Shown: positions 9,085 to 18,203 of the stretch, piece by piece
Numbering within the stretch: the stretch's first letter is position 1
Layout of the letters: the number at the start of each line of letters is the position of its first letter
Origin: Paenibacillus sp. yr247
GTDB lineage: Bacteria; Bacillota; Bacilli; Paenibacillales; NBRC-103111
DNA: 64,000 nt
Direction: 5' to 3'
Assembly: GCF_900103825.1 (NCBI RefSeq)
Contig: NZ_FNIF01000004.1
Location: forward strand, 1 to 64,000
Notes under the pieces: generated by a model
What the model was told of the DNA's origin: nothing
Database searches by the model: none
Seen by the model: the letters and a program-made list of their open reading frames with translations, nothing else
Program-made: the position numbers and the translations under genes

Positions 9085-10472
9085 GGTGCCTCTTCCTTTT
9101 TTGCGACATTTGGATTATTGACGCTTTTTATGCTGTCGAACTGCCCCTTTCGTATTTCATCCATCTTGGATTGTAACGCTTGAGCGACTTGTTCGGGTCC
9201 GAAGCCTTTTCGCGTCGTCATATCTTGGAGGAGCTTATTCATAGTATCTATTAAGTCGCTTGGAAGCACTGCATCGTAAACGGGAGCAATTCCCCTGCTT
9301 GTGAGTTCGAACATTTCTTTAAACACCGGATCCACATATCTGGGTACGGGTATATTAGCGGGCACAAGCATTTGGCTCTGCAACAGCTTCTTATAGGTAA
9401 TTTCGTTATTTATGTATTGAATGAATTGTAGAGCGGCTGCTTTCTTGGCAGGAGACAGATCAGCATTTATGGCAATTCCTTGGCCGGTCACCCCGGATAA
9501 GCTCGTTGTGCTTCCATTGCCGCCGCTAACGGCAGGAAACGCCGCCAAGCCTAATTGTCCTTGAAACTGTAGCGAGATTTTGGGCAGGGCCCAAGATCCG
9601 TCAATTACCATCGCGGACTTCCCCTCGATGAACAGATCGTCCTGCTGGTTATTGTCCAAACTATTCATGTTTTCATTAAAAGCTCCCATTTTATTCAATT
9701 CCTCGATTACGCGTAAAGCGCTTACAAATTCCGGATCGGTAAACCTTCTCTCCCCGCGGATTGCCTCCGACAGGAACTCGTCTCCGGTATAGCGGCTCCC
9801 GATCGTCGATAAATAACAGGATTGCAGCACCCATTTGGCTTTATTGCCCAAAGCGATCGGAATCTTCCCATCATTGCGGAGCAAGGTCAGAAGCTGCTTC
9901 ATTTCCCCGTAAGTTTCAGGAAAATGCGTATATCCTTTGTTCATAAGCAAAGCCTTGTCATAATAAATAATGCTAGTAAAGCTAACAACCGTCGGGATCG
10001 CATATTGCTTTCCGCCGACCGCGTAATCCATCAGTTTGTTGGCCGGAATCAATTTGTCCTTATAATTGCCTACAATCTCATCTATGGGCGAAAGCGACCG
10101 CCCTGCCACAAGCGGACGCATTTCCGCTCCTGGCCATACCACCAGGAGATCGGGAAGTTCCCTCCCGGCCGCGGCGGCTTTTACTTTGATTTTATATTCA
10201 TCATGAGGAATGGCATCCATATGGAGTTTGATCTCCGGATGCACTTTTTCGAAACTTTTCATTCTTTCAAAGATAATCTCCTGCCAAGGTTCATTATGAA
10301 CCCATGTATTCCAAAACTCCAATTCGACTTGAGGCCCTCGCTCTTCTTCCAGTGTGCCGACGGATGACCGTTCCTTTTCAACGGTCGTATGGATGAACAA
10401 GAAGAACACAGATAAGAGGGAAAGAGGAACGAAGATGAGAAAAACCCGTATAAACCATCTGCCAAGCAACAT
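9081..10472 (-). CDS. membrane-anchored solute-binding protein linked to YesM/YesN
   Basis: The 463-residue product has the family-1 SBP fold (VELEFWNTWVHNEPW, AGRELPDLLVVWPGAE, GKSAMVIDGSWALPK, ALQFIQYINNE). Instead of a lipobox it has an N-terminal uncleaved-looking anchor (residues about 7-28). Its stop overlaps the kinase start, so it is the first gene of a three-gene signalling operon. A role as sugar sensor presented to the kinase, rather than in uptake, is inferred from this arrangement, which is known in other Firmicutes three-component systems. Confidence 0.85.
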   Translation of the reverse strand: MLLGRWFIRVFLIFVPLSLLSVFFLFIHTTVEKERSSVGTLEEERGPQVELEFWNTWVHNEPWQEIIFERMKSFEKVHPEIKLHMDAIPHDEYKIKVKAAAAGRELPDLLVVWPGAEMRPLVAGRSLSPIDEIVGNYKDKLIPANKLMDYAVGGKQYAIPTVVSFTSIIYYDKALLMNKGYTHFPETYGEMKQLLTLLRNDGKIPIALGNKAKWVLQSCYLSTIGSRYTGDEFLSEAIRGERRFTDPEFVSALRVIEELNKMGAFNENMNSLDNNQQDDLFIEGKSAMVIDGSWALPKISLQFQGQLGLAAFPAVSGGNGSTTSLSGVTGQGIAINADLSPAKKAAALQFIQYINNEITYKKLLQSQMLVPANIPVPRYVDPVFKEMFELTSRGIAPVYDAVLPSDLIDTMNKLLQDMTTRKGFGPEQVAQALQSKMDEIRKGQFDSIKSVNNPNVAKKEEAP

Positions 10473-10614
10473 GTTCCCACCTAATCTCCGTGAATTATAC
10501 TGCGAATTTCTTCACGATTCCTAAGCATTCATCTAGATAATCGTATGGATTGAATCTACTGATGTGTAGAAAAATAATTATCCATTATTATCCAAAACCC
10601 TTCTTGCGGTTTTC
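10473..10614. promoter_or_regulatory. promoter region of the three-component regulatory operon
   Basis: AT-rich sequence directly upstream of the anchored binding-protein gene, without an open frame. It should contain the operon promoter on the minus strand; I could not assign -35/-10 boxes with confidence. Confidence 0.35.
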
Positions 10615-10666
10615 TGTCCGTTACCTGAATGAACAAAAAGAGGAGCTGCCGTGAGGTAAGCTCCTT
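10615..10666. repeat. dispersed hairpin element, copy 1
   Basis: Core TGTCCGTTACC, an A-tract, then the hairpin AGGAGCT...AGCTCCT (10641-10665). Same architecture as the other copies in this window, with different but complementary arms. Confidence 0.6.
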
Positions 10667-10795
10667 CACTATCGTTCTTCGTTAGATTCCTGTAGATGAA
10701 TTATTATCTTCTAACCATCTCGTTGTTGGCTTAGAAATCGCTCAAGAGATTCAATGTAGCTAGTAGTTTCGAATTAAGAGATTACCCTTTCTATA

Positions 10796-11668
10796 TCACA
10801 TCGCCGGGATTTCTGAAGGCACCTTCAAGTGTCTAACATCGATCCCTTTTTCATCGCGTGCTTTTAAGTCTTTTAAAAACTCAAGGAAGCCATAACGAGG
10901 TTTCCAACCAATTGTCTTTTCAGCCTCAGAAAGGTCATGTTGTTCCACTTTCTCAGGCAATTCAATCTCGTATTTCTTTAGCAAATGTATTGCCCCAGGA
11001 ACCTGTGTCTCACACCACTCTGGACCATATTTGTTGAAGTCTTGGATTACTTCTATAGGCATACCGTGATTCGTATGAACAATTGTTCGAAAAAGCCCCA
11101 CTTTCTTCTCCAGAACTGCCTTGACAGAAGCAACTGTAGCAGTAGCAACGTCCCTTCTATCCACTCCATTCCGAAGCAACCGTGCCCCGAACTCTAAGTA
11201 AGGGCGAGGTATGAACTCGTGGTAACGAAGCATGGCTATCGATGCACCAGTCATTTCATGATAAGTCTTACACAGATCTTCCCCAATAACTTTAGTAACT
11301 CCATAGACCGACCCCCATCCATATGCCATTGAAGAGGCATATACAATAGATTGAATCCCAGCTTGCCTGCATGCTTCCAGAACATGGAATGTTCCATCAA
11401 CATTTACAGCAAAAATCGTTTCATCGCTTACGGGTGGATGATGTGCGCAATGCCATGCTGCTAGATGAACAACAGCATCCATTCCTTTTACAGCTAGACG
11501 TACATCACCAGGGGTTCTCGTGTCGCACCTAACGAATTCGATTTCTCGCAAATCGTCCGCATTTGGAGGCATAACGTCTGCCATCCTAACCGAAAAACCT
11601 GCTTGAATTAATGCTCTGCAGACTGCTTGACCACCATTGCCGGCAGCACCGGTAACAAGAACTTTCAT
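10796..11668 (-). CDS. NAD(P)-dependent nucleotide-sugar epimerase/dehydratase-like protein (SDR, extended)
   Basis: The 290-residue protein begins with the Rossmann motif VTGAAGNGGQAV (Gly pattern of extended SDRs). It has DAVVHLAAWH as in family members. After SSMAYGWGS comes a shortened catalytic segment: Y is followed by GVTK (YGVTK, YxxxK). It is therefore likely active, on a sugar or sugar-like substrate that cannot be named. It stands alone, with a GGTGG ribosome site at ATG 11668. Confidence 0.85.
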   Translation of the reverse strand: MKVLVTGAAGNGGQAVCRALIQAGFSVRMADVMPPNADDLREIEFVRCDTRTPGDVRLAVKGMDAVVHLAAWHCAHHPPVSDETIFAVNVDGTFHVLEACRQAGIQSIVYASSMAYGWGSVYGVTKVIGEDLCKTYHEMTGASIAMLRYHEFIPRPYLEFGARLLRNGVDRRDVATATVASVKAVLEKKVGLFRTIVHTNHGMPIEVIQDFNKYGPEWCETQVPGAIHLLKKYEIELPEKVEQHDLSEAEKTIGWKPRYGFLEFLKDLKARDEKGIDVRHLKVPSEIPAM

Positions 11669-11857
11669 GAATTAACACCACCAAACTTATTATTTATGTT
11701 ATCTATTCGTCAACCTCAAATGATACACCTCCAAGTGTATAAAAAATTAATCAATTGCAGACCCTTCATACCTTTGAATTTATTTTACTTTTAACATGAA
11801 TGGGGATAATAGAAACACGTCGAAGACCATAAACTGCCGTCCCATTTACAGGACTTG

Positions 11858-11907
11858 TACCGTTAGTTGAAAATAAAAACAGCGATGGACGCGTTCCATC
11901 GCTGTTT
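11858..11907. repeat. dispersed hairpin element, copy 2, probable terminator
   Basis: Core TACCGTTAG, A-rich linker, then a perfect 13-bp stem AAACAGCGATGGA...TCCATCGCTGTTT at 11877-11907. It sits between the ends/starts of the flanking minus-strand genes and could terminate the 11995 gene. The rest of 11669-11994 shows no gene. Confidence 0.65.
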
Positions 11908-11994
11908 CTACTCTTTTCTTATTCCATGAAATCCACGAATTCCTTTTTTATTTTCGAACACTGATAGCGACAAGTCGAGCATGCTGCTTGCGAA

Positions 11995-12864
11995 TCACGT
12001 AGAGTGAATGGAAACTGCCTCAATAGGTGCCTTCCAGCTCAATACGGTTTCTAGCATAGTTTTCAACTGCTCAGCCTTGTGAAGTTCCGGCTTGGCCTCT
12101 ACCAATATGAATTCATCACGGATATACTGGATAAAATCATTTTGCAAGCGCTCAAGCTGCTCGTCAGCTAAAATATATGTATATTCTCGAACGGATTCGT
12201 AGGTATAATACCATTCCCTGTCTTCAAGGAACGTAAAGGATGAACACTGATACCACTCTTTTACAAAAGCTTTTAATGCGGTTGTAATGAGCTCATTGTT
12301 TCCCGACATCGAGTACAGTCGATCTGAAGAAATCAGGTTTCTGTAGCTGATCATATTGCCTGCAGAATGCGTATTGGGAAGCCTGTAAAACCGGATGAGA
12401 TGATCCAGTATCTCGATATATGCCTCCACTCCAGCACGCTTCGGATTAAACTGGCACCTGACCGCCGCATGTGCGATGCTTTTGAGCAGGGAAAGCGCTT
12501 CTGCCACTTCTTTTTTGTCGGTATTACCTTCAAAAAACAAGCTTTGCTTGCTTGGTCGAATTTCAGCCCGGTCTATCGCATCGTGGAGCTCATCCTCGAG
12601 TTGATCTCTGCTATACGGCGCCCATTTATCAATATGATTGGCAAGTTCCGATCGCATACCAAATTCTCTGCGGATGATGCTAATGATGTTGACCCCGCCG
12701 CTGCCGTTAACAGCTTGAAATACTTCGTGCAGAAACCTTTCCAGATTTTTCGCCTTTTTAACAGCGCTCATGATCTCACCCGGAATCGTATAAACGGTCT
12801 CTGCCTCTTTTTGTTTGAGTTCAGTGATAAGCTGTGTTAGCTCTGAGAGTAGTGTATGCTGCAT
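11995..12864 (-). CDS. uncharacterised 289-residue protein
   Basis: I do not recognise this protein. It is soluble, charged and mostly helical in appearance, with no signal peptide or membrane segment. The N-terminal third has Leu/Glu/Lys-rich helices (LTELKQKEAE region), the centre a DELHDAID segment and the C-terminus a Trp/Tyr-rich stretch (EWYYTYESVREYTY). It follows a 104-residue gene by about 50 nt on the same strand and probably shares its transcript. ATG 12864 has an AAGGTTGA site. Confidence 0.7.
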   Translation of the reverse strand: MQHTLLSELTQLITELKQKEAETVYTIPGEIMSAVKKAKNLERFLHEVFQAVNGSGGVNIISIIRREFGMRSELANHIDKWAPYSRDQLEDELHDAIDRAEIRPSKQSLFFEGNTDKKEVAEALSLLKSIAHAAVRCQFNPKRAGVEAYIEILDHLIRFYRLPNTHSAGNMISYRNLISSDRLYSMSGNNELITTALKAFVKEWYQCSSFTFLEDREWYYTYESVREYTYILADEQLERLQNDFIQYIRDEFILVEAKPELHKAEQLKTMLETVLSWKAPIEAVSIHST

Positions 12865-12915
12865 CGTTAGTCAACCTTCCATTCATCTCGCTGCTCACAA
12901 CCGGCAACCCTTGTT

Positions 12916-13230
12916 TTATTGAACGAAGGAATTGTTTCTTAGCCAAGACCCGCCTTCATCAGTGCTTCGGTAACACATGGTTGCAGCTTGTAGTGCCCCC
13001 CTTGCTGCTTCCTCTAGTGTGGTATAACGGTTTTCCATTGCAACTAAAGGACCGGCATTGTCTGCGCCTCTGTAATAGTGACTGAGTTCATAAAAGTAAT
13101 TGCCCTCTCGATTCTTAAGGATGTGAATTCCAATATAGATGCCTTCGATTCTAGCTTTTAAACATTGGACGACCTCGTGAACAGATTCAATATCCGTATG
13201 AACATTCTCGAGCTCGGATAAATTTAACAT
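12916..13230 (-). CDS. uncharacterised 104-residue protein
   Basis: A small soluble protein with a strong GGAGGATTAAGC site before ATG 13230. It has a mixed alpha/beta look (GIYIGIHILKNREGNYFYEL), ends in a Ser/Trp-rich tail and has no known motif that I can name. It is likely the first gene of a two-gene operon with the 289-residue protein. Confidence 0.7.
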   Translation of the reverse strand: MLNLSELENVHTDIESVHEVVQCLKARIEGIYIGIHILKNREGNYFYELSHYYRGADNAGPLVAMENRYTTLEEAARGALQAATMCYRSTDEGGSWLRNNSFVQ

Positions 13231-13546
13231 GCTTAATCCTCCACGTCATCTTATTAATTATTTCACTTTTTATTTTTTACTTAAAAAATCAAGATGAATC
13301 TCACGGTCGCGAACAACCTTATCTTCCGATCCTATAGGATCAAAGTTGTTCATTCGACTTAAGAAGTGGGCTCACCAAAAATAATCCGACGAAAAAACAG
13401 CAGAAAAATACTAGCTACTCCCTTTATTTTCTTGTTTATCGCCATTTGTTACTATAACCAAAAACCGTAAAGCATATGTAAGGAATTGGAGTATTTTGAG
13501 AATTGCATTGCTCAGCGCAAACTGCCAACGTGTAATATTGGTGAGG
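13231..13546. other. intergenic region, no gene seen
   Basis: AT-rich sequence between two minus-strand genes. It holds a short palindrome-like string around 13338-13350 (CCTATAGG) but no frame with a ribosome site. Confidence 0.4.
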
Positions 13547-14407
13547 TTATTCACTAAAAAATTGACGCAATTCCTCTGCTACATATTCCGGCTTACCATT
13601 GTTTTCTGCTGCTAAATGACCGACTCTTGGAAATTCAATACGCTTTGCATGAGGTAAGGCTGAACTTAATTCATCAAGCGCAGATTTTAAAAAGGCTTGG
13701 CTTTTGCTTCCGCCAAGCAAAAGTACCTTGGCTTCTAAAGCCATGATATTCTGAAGTTTTCCTTCCATTTCATTTACGAGTTGAGTATCGTATTTCATAG
13801 TGGGGATGAGTACCTTCAGCGGTACATTATCGGTTTTAGCCTCTTTTCCTTCAGTCTTGATTGCAAATGTCATCAGCGGCACCAATATATAACGCGGTAA
13901 TTTACTAAATAGTGAAGAATCCCCTGTCCCTTTCAATATGCTAACAAATGCCGAACCCAACTTGCCTTGTGCTAACTCCCGATTAAATCGCGGCACCCAG
14001 TTGGTTAACGATGAGGAATTACTCATAACTGGAATGGGCGGTTCATAGAGAGCAACTTTCCGAATTATTGATGTTTCGAGTGCCGCCTGCAGAGAGACAA
14101 TAGCTCCTGAGCTAAGCCCAAAGATATTCTGTGTACCCGTCTTTTTAATAAGTGCCTGCATATCCTCACATTCTCTGGTTAAGCAGTAATTATCTCCATG
14201 AGGTCCACTTAAACCTCTACCACGACGATCAGGCACATACACGGTAAACTCATTTGATAGTGCCGTGGCAAGCTTCATAAAGTTTTGCGAAGCCATTATA
14301 CCACCATGTACGAGTATAAGACTAGGTCCTTGCCCGAGTTGTCTATAACCAATGATAGTGCCGTCTTTTGAAGTTACAAAGTCAGTTATGTATGACTGTA
14401 AGTTCAT
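13547..14407 (-). CDS. alpha/beta-fold hydrolase
   Basis: Start ATG 14407 is chosen because AAGGAAGG lies about 10 nt upstream. The product, about 286 residues, shows the oxyanion motif LVHGG, a nucleophile elbow at GLSSGAI (Ser), an acid region in LLLGGSKSQ and a final His in RVGHLAAEN. These fit the alpha/beta hydrolase superfamily. Substrate is unknown; such stand-alone hydrolases often act on small esters or lactones. No operon partner is evident. Confidence 0.88.
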   Translation of the reverse strand: MNLQSYITDFVTSKDGTIIGYRQLGQGPSLILVHGGIMASQNFMKLATALSNEFTVYVPDRRGRGLSGPHGDNYCLTRECEDMQALIKKTGTQNIFGLSSGAIVSLQAALETSIIRKVALYEPPIPVMSNSSSLTNWVPRFNRELAQGKLGSAFVSILKGTGDSSLFSKLPRYILVPLMTFAIKTEGKEAKTDNVPLKVLIPTMKYDTQLVNEMEGKLQNIMALEAKVLLLGGSKSQAFLKSALDELSSALPHAKRIEFPRVGHLAAENNGKPEYVAEELRQFFSE

Positions 14408-14503
14408 GGCTTTCGCACCTTCCTTATAAGTTAGCACAATTGATATATATTTACGTTATATCTTCTTTAAGGTAAATAGCCTTTCTAACGTATCTGAAAG
14501 TAA

Positions 14504-14668
14504 TCATCCTTTACTGGCTTCTTCGTTGCTAATATCACTTAAAGTAATTGCAATAGAATTTCTTGAATTATTACTCTCGGTGCTTTTTAAATATTCTATG
14601 CGTAGGGGAATGGCTTCTTTAAGTTTACTTCGCCCTATCTCCTCTAACATACTTTCAACTATATCCAT
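14504..14668 (-). pseudogene. possible 3' remnant of a regulator-like gene
   Basis: A 54-residue minus-strand frame (MDIVESMLEEIGRSKLKEAI ... NEEASKG) looks like real soluble protein sequence but has no ribosome site and ends 97 nt upstream of the hydrolase gene. It may be the tail of a lost gene. Antisense frames here look less protein-like. Confidence 0.3.
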
Positions 14669-14747
14669 CTTATTACGTTTTGCTGCCGGTTACTACAGTG
14701 AAAACTCAGAAAGAAGCCTATTAATGTAACTCGCTGGCATAATGAAA

Positions 14748-14774
14748 ACCATCCTCAATTTTCTGATGATGGTT
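14748..14774. terminator. weak stem-loop
   Basis: AACCATC...GATGGTT arms with an inner TCA/TGA pair, just upstream of the deacetylase. It may end transcription coming from the left. The rest of the interval 14675-14977 shows no further gene. Confidence 0.4.
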
Positions 14775-14977
14775 GTTTGTCAATTGAACTTTTCTTTTCT
14801 TTTATGCCTTTCATTATTTGAAATAAGCTGCTGTTTGATCGTACGAAAATTGAATTGAATCAAGTGATGAATTACAATAAAACTTGTGTGTGGAGCGATG
14901 ATATGTGCGAAAGTAAATACCACTGTCCTCTGTATTCAAAAATCATATTAAACTTGGAAAATGGGGACTGCCACTAT

Positions 14978-15892
14978 ATGTCGAAGCATTCTTTGCTTAA
15001 AATCTTTTGTATAACTTTTGTTTTGTTGATCTTCATTTATTCAGTTTTATATGATCGGTATAAAGGTACGGGTGGATACCACTATAGCAATCGTGTTGCC
15101 GTGCTTGAATATCACAATATTGGTCCAAATGCATCCGATTATACAATTACACCCGAGACATTTAAAAGCCATCTAGAGGCACTTAAGGCGAATCATTACC
15201 ATGTAATTTCCATGAAAGAATTTGTTGATTTTCTTAATGGTAAAAGCACAGTGCCTCCGGACGCAGTGGTAATTACTTTTGATGATGGATATGAATCTTT
15301 CTACAAATACGCTTATCCAACCTTAAATGAGCAGAAAATGTCTGCTACCAATTTCATTATCGTCAGTTATTTAGGTACGAATCCCGGAACTCCTTTTTTG
15401 AACTGGGACGAAATTATAAGAATGAAGGCTGACGGTTTCAATTTTTATTCCCACACTTTCAAATCTCATGACTTTTCAGCAGATCAAAATGGAAACCCTG
15501 TTTCCCCATTAACGAATCCAATTTATTTAGATGAGAAAAAAAGGATGGAAACCGACGATGAGTACAAACAACGGGTAAAATCCGATCTTGCGGAGGCAGA
15601 AAAAATCATACAAGAAAAGCTTGGAATTCAAGACAAGCTGTTTTGTTTCCCTCATGGAAGATATAATAAAGCTCTGATTGATATAGGCGACCAGTTGGGC
15701 TATAAATACTATTTTACTGGCTTGGATGGATTAAACACACCCGGAACAAAGTTAATAAAACGTATAAATGCTGGTTCAGCGAAAATGAAAGCTTCTAGTC
15801 TGCTCCGGATACTTAATGGGGAGACAAGTGTTACTGGAAACTTGAGAATTCTTTTGAAAAATATTGTTGTCACGCAGCGGATGTCAGATTAA
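14978..15892 (+). CDS. membrane-anchored polysaccharide deacetylase (NodB homology, CE4)
   Basis: I prefer ATG 14978 because it puts the hydrophobic anchor (LLKIFCITFVLLIFIY) at the N-terminus; an upstream ATG at 14855 would add a 41-residue polar extension. The mature domain has NodB motif 1 (VITFDDGYES, catalytic and metal Asp), motif 2 SHTFKSHDF (metal His residues) and FCFPHGRYN as motif 3. The protein likely deacetylates N-acetylated cell-wall or surface sugars outside the membrane. A hairpin follows at 15945-15980. Confidence 0.88.
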   Translation: MSKHSLLKIFCITFVLLIFIYSVLYDRYKGTGGYHYSNRVAVLEYHNIGPNASDYTITPETFKSHLEALKANHYHVISMKEFVDFLNGKSTVPPDAVVITFDDGYESFYKYAYPTLNEQKMSATNFIIVSYLGTNPGTPFLNWDEIIRMKADGFNFYSHTFKSHDFSADQNGNPVSPLTNPIYLDEKKRMETDDEYKQRVKSDLAEAEKIIQEKLGIQDKLFCFPHGRYNKALIDIGDQLGYKYYFTGLDGLNTPGTKLIKRINAGSAKMKASSLLRILNGETSVTGNLRILLKNIVVTQRMSD

Positions 15893-15944
15893 GCATGGAA
15901 AATAAAGTATCAGACTGACAGGTGACTACCTAAATAAAAAAATT

Positions 15945-15980
15945 GGCAGTCTAAACCATAAAATAAAGTTTTGGACTGCC
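15945..15980 (+). terminator. stem-loop after the deacetylase gene
   Basis: GGCAGTC...GACTGCC with further AAA/TTT pairing inside; no long U-tract follows. Confidence 0.5.
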
Positions 15981-16179
15981 GCGGGCATTAGCAGCCGCTT
16001 GGTACTGGGTTTTTCATGTACTTAAATGGACGTTCATCTATACCGTAGTAGAAATAATTCTTGATGCCATGTGCGCTTGGGGGGAGCATCATATGCAACA
16101 AACAGATATAGCTCCAAAAGCAACCTAATTAGGTTAAATGCCGAATAGATTAGTGTAACTAACACAGGAGGTGTTTGCT

Positions 16180-16338
16180 TTGAAGATCATGATATCAGCT
16201 TCGGAAGCCATGGAAAAAGGGATATGGAAGGAGATACTTCGTCTCTTCGGCCGAGATAAAGACGAGGAAATTTGGCCTCAAGAGGAATTTATATTAACGG
16301 AGGAGCAGGCGCTTAAACTGAATCTTATAAAAAAATAG
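16180..16338 (+). CDS. small 52-residue protein, TTG start
   Basis: TTG 16180 has an excellent AGGAGGTG site seven bases upstream and the frame ends at TAG 16336-16338. The protein is acidic with the pattern MISASEAMEKGIWKEI, then a C-terminal ILTEEQALKLNLI. This resembles small conserved Paenibacillus proteins that begin with a similar MKIMxSAxEA motif (recollection of the family, not checked). A strong terminator follows 15 nt later, which supports a monocistronic gene. Function unknown. Confidence 0.75.
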   Translation: MKIMISASEAMEKGIWKEILRLFGRDKDEEIWPQEEFILTEEQALKLNLIKK

Positions 16339-16353
16339 CGAGCTTATCCATGT

Positions 16354-16389
16354 AGAAGAAGACCATCCGCCTGAAGATGGTCTTCTTCT
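16354..16389 (+). terminator. intrinsic terminator of the 52-residue gene
   Basis: Perfect 14-bp stem AGAAGAAGACCATC...GATGGTCTTCTTCT with an 8-nt loop and a short T-rich tail. Confidence 0.85.
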
Positions 16390-16504
16390 TGTGTTCCTGA
16401 TCTTTTAGACTTTGATTAACTCCATCATAGCCTCTGATCTGACGAGGGTCAGAATATATTTGTTATCAGTCCAACCCACTTAAACGTGATTGAGGCTTTA
16501 TCTG

Positions 16505-17488
16505 TCACTTTTTCAAAACTAAATTAGAAACATCGCTAATTTGTTGCATATCTGCATTCGTAAGCATGAATTGCATCGCCTTCACATTCTCTTCAGCATG
16601 ATGCACTTTGGAGGCTCCAGGAATTGCGAATACCGTCTCGCCATTGGCATGGATGAGCCAATTTAGCGCAATTTGGGTAGGAGAAACATCATATTTCGCA
16701 GCCATTTCATCCAGTTTCTCAATAAGCGGCTTCGACTTTTGAAGTCCGGACTCACGGAAAGCAGAAGCCCATTTGCGTGGTCCTTTAATCGCTTTTACGA
16801 GTGCCGGATTTTTATGAAACTTCCCACTCAAAATCCCTTGTTCCAGCGGTGAGTAAGCAATAACGGCAATGCCCAGTTTCTTTGCTGTATCTAGAATACC
16901 ATTGTGCTCAATGCGACGATCGAGCAGACTATATTTCACTTGGTTGGAGATTAAGCGAAGCCCCTGTTCCCGCAGGACACGGTCAGCTTCTAGCATTTTA
17001 TCCGCTGAAAAGTTGCTGACCCCAACGTGCTTAATCTTGCCCAGCTTCACAAGCTCAGCCATCGCTGTCATTTCGCTGCGAACGGATGAAAATGAAAAAG
17101 GCTGATGAACCTGATGCAGTTGAATCGTCCGATTCTCAAGCAGGCGAATACGTTCATCAATGGTACTCGTGATGCTGCTCGCTGTGCGAAGCAAAGGCCA
17201 CCACTTCGTTGCGATGTGTGCTCCTTCCGCTAGAGTTCCTGCTTCACGAAGCGCTTCCGCCAGCATTTGCTCGGATAGCCCTTTTCCGTACACCTCGGCT
17301 GTATCAAACCAGTTAATGCCGCCTTTGAGACTGGTATGGACGATACTGCACACGTCCTCCTTCTTCAATACCGGCCAGAACTTGCCGACCATGCCTTGCC
17401 CGTTGCTGAACTGCCAACAGCCTAGCCCCAGTGGCGAAAGCTCCAACTCTGAGCTGCCCAACTTGCGAAGAATTGATTTCCCCACCAT
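16505..17488 (-). CDS. aldo/keto reductase
   Basis: The 327-residue product has the AKR TIM-barrel signatures GGINWFDTAEVYGKGLSE (catalytic Asp and Tyr), THVATKWWP-like strand with the Lys, VGVSNFS and SPLEQGILSGKF. ATG 17488 is slightly preferred to ATG 17500 because an AAGGGA site overlaps the earlier codon. It should reduce aldehydes or ketones with NADPH. No partner gene is evident. Confidence 0.9.
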   Translation of the reverse strand: MVGKSILRKLGSSELELSPLGLGCWQFSNGQGMVGKFWPVLKKEDVCSIVHTSLKGGINWFDTAEVYGKGLSEQMLAEALREAGTLAEGAHIATKWWPLLRTASSITSTIDERIRLLENRTIQLHQVHQPFSFSSVRSEMTAMAELVKLGKIKHVGVSNFSADKMLEADRVLREQGLRLISNQVKYSLLDRRIEHNGILDTAKKLGIAVIAYSPLEQGILSGKFHKNPALVKAIKGPRKWASAFRESGLQKSKPLIEKLDEMAAKYDVSPTQIALNWLIHANGETVFAIPGASKVHHAEENVKAMQFMLTNADMQQISDVSNLVLKK

Positions 17489-17500
17489 GATATTCACCAT

Positions 17501-18020
17501 TCCCTTGCTATGATCAGATTCTCTTATTGATTATACACAATATCGCTCGGCTTCAGTTGATCCTTACTTGCAAGATCATAAATGGATAAATGAGAATGAC
17601 ATCTTGTTTTCTTCATTTAAGCTGCTTCCAATTAGCTTTAACACCACGGTTTGCCACTGTATACTAAACATTTCAAACGGCACGTAATCATACGTTTTCC
17701 ATTCCCCGCTTGATTTCATTCCACCCATCGTCGGCCAAAGAGGAGAAAAAAGCAGAAGCTCACACGCCAGTGAAACCCAAACTCCCAATTACGAATCGGG
17801 CCTTCGGGTAAAAAACACTTCACTCATATTCAGAAGCCAAGTACACTGCCGAATGAAGTAAAGGATACTAAACTAAATAAGGTCGTGATTCCCACGATGC
17901 TCAAACATTTCAAATTATCGTTTCCCGTTAACCAATTTCAAAATGAATCTAAACAGTGTTGTAGCTATCCCCTTGTTTTTCATGAGATGAAACGGATAAC
18001 CACCCAATATTGTAGCATGG
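17501..18020. other. intergenic region with a possible membrane-protein remnant
   Basis: Minus-strand 17576-17788 reads through a hydrophobic stretch and then YDYVPFEMFSIQWQTVVLKL, which recalls VanZ-like proteins. It lacks a ribosome site and most of a domain, so I do not call a gene. A CCCGTTA core of the dispersed element family lies at 17923-17929. Confidence 0.3.
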
Positions 18021-18055
18021 AATCAAAAAGGAGCCGCTTCAAAGCAGCTCCTCCC
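18021..18055. repeat. dispersed hairpin element, copy 3
   Basis: AATCAAAA tract then AGGAGC-cGCTT-AAGCa-GCTCCT hairpin. Nearly the same sequence as copy at 53495-53547, but the core motif is displaced about 90 nt upstream. Confidence 0.6.
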
Positions 18056-18203
18056 TCTATTGTTCTCTGTTAACAAAATATTGGGCATAAGCAACGATGG
18101 TCAAACGTTGATCAACGACTCCTTGATCAATTGTTCATTCCATAAAACAAATAAAGTTCTAGATTGCCAGGTTTGTTAAACTATAGTTTTCTTTAGGGCA
18201 CAA

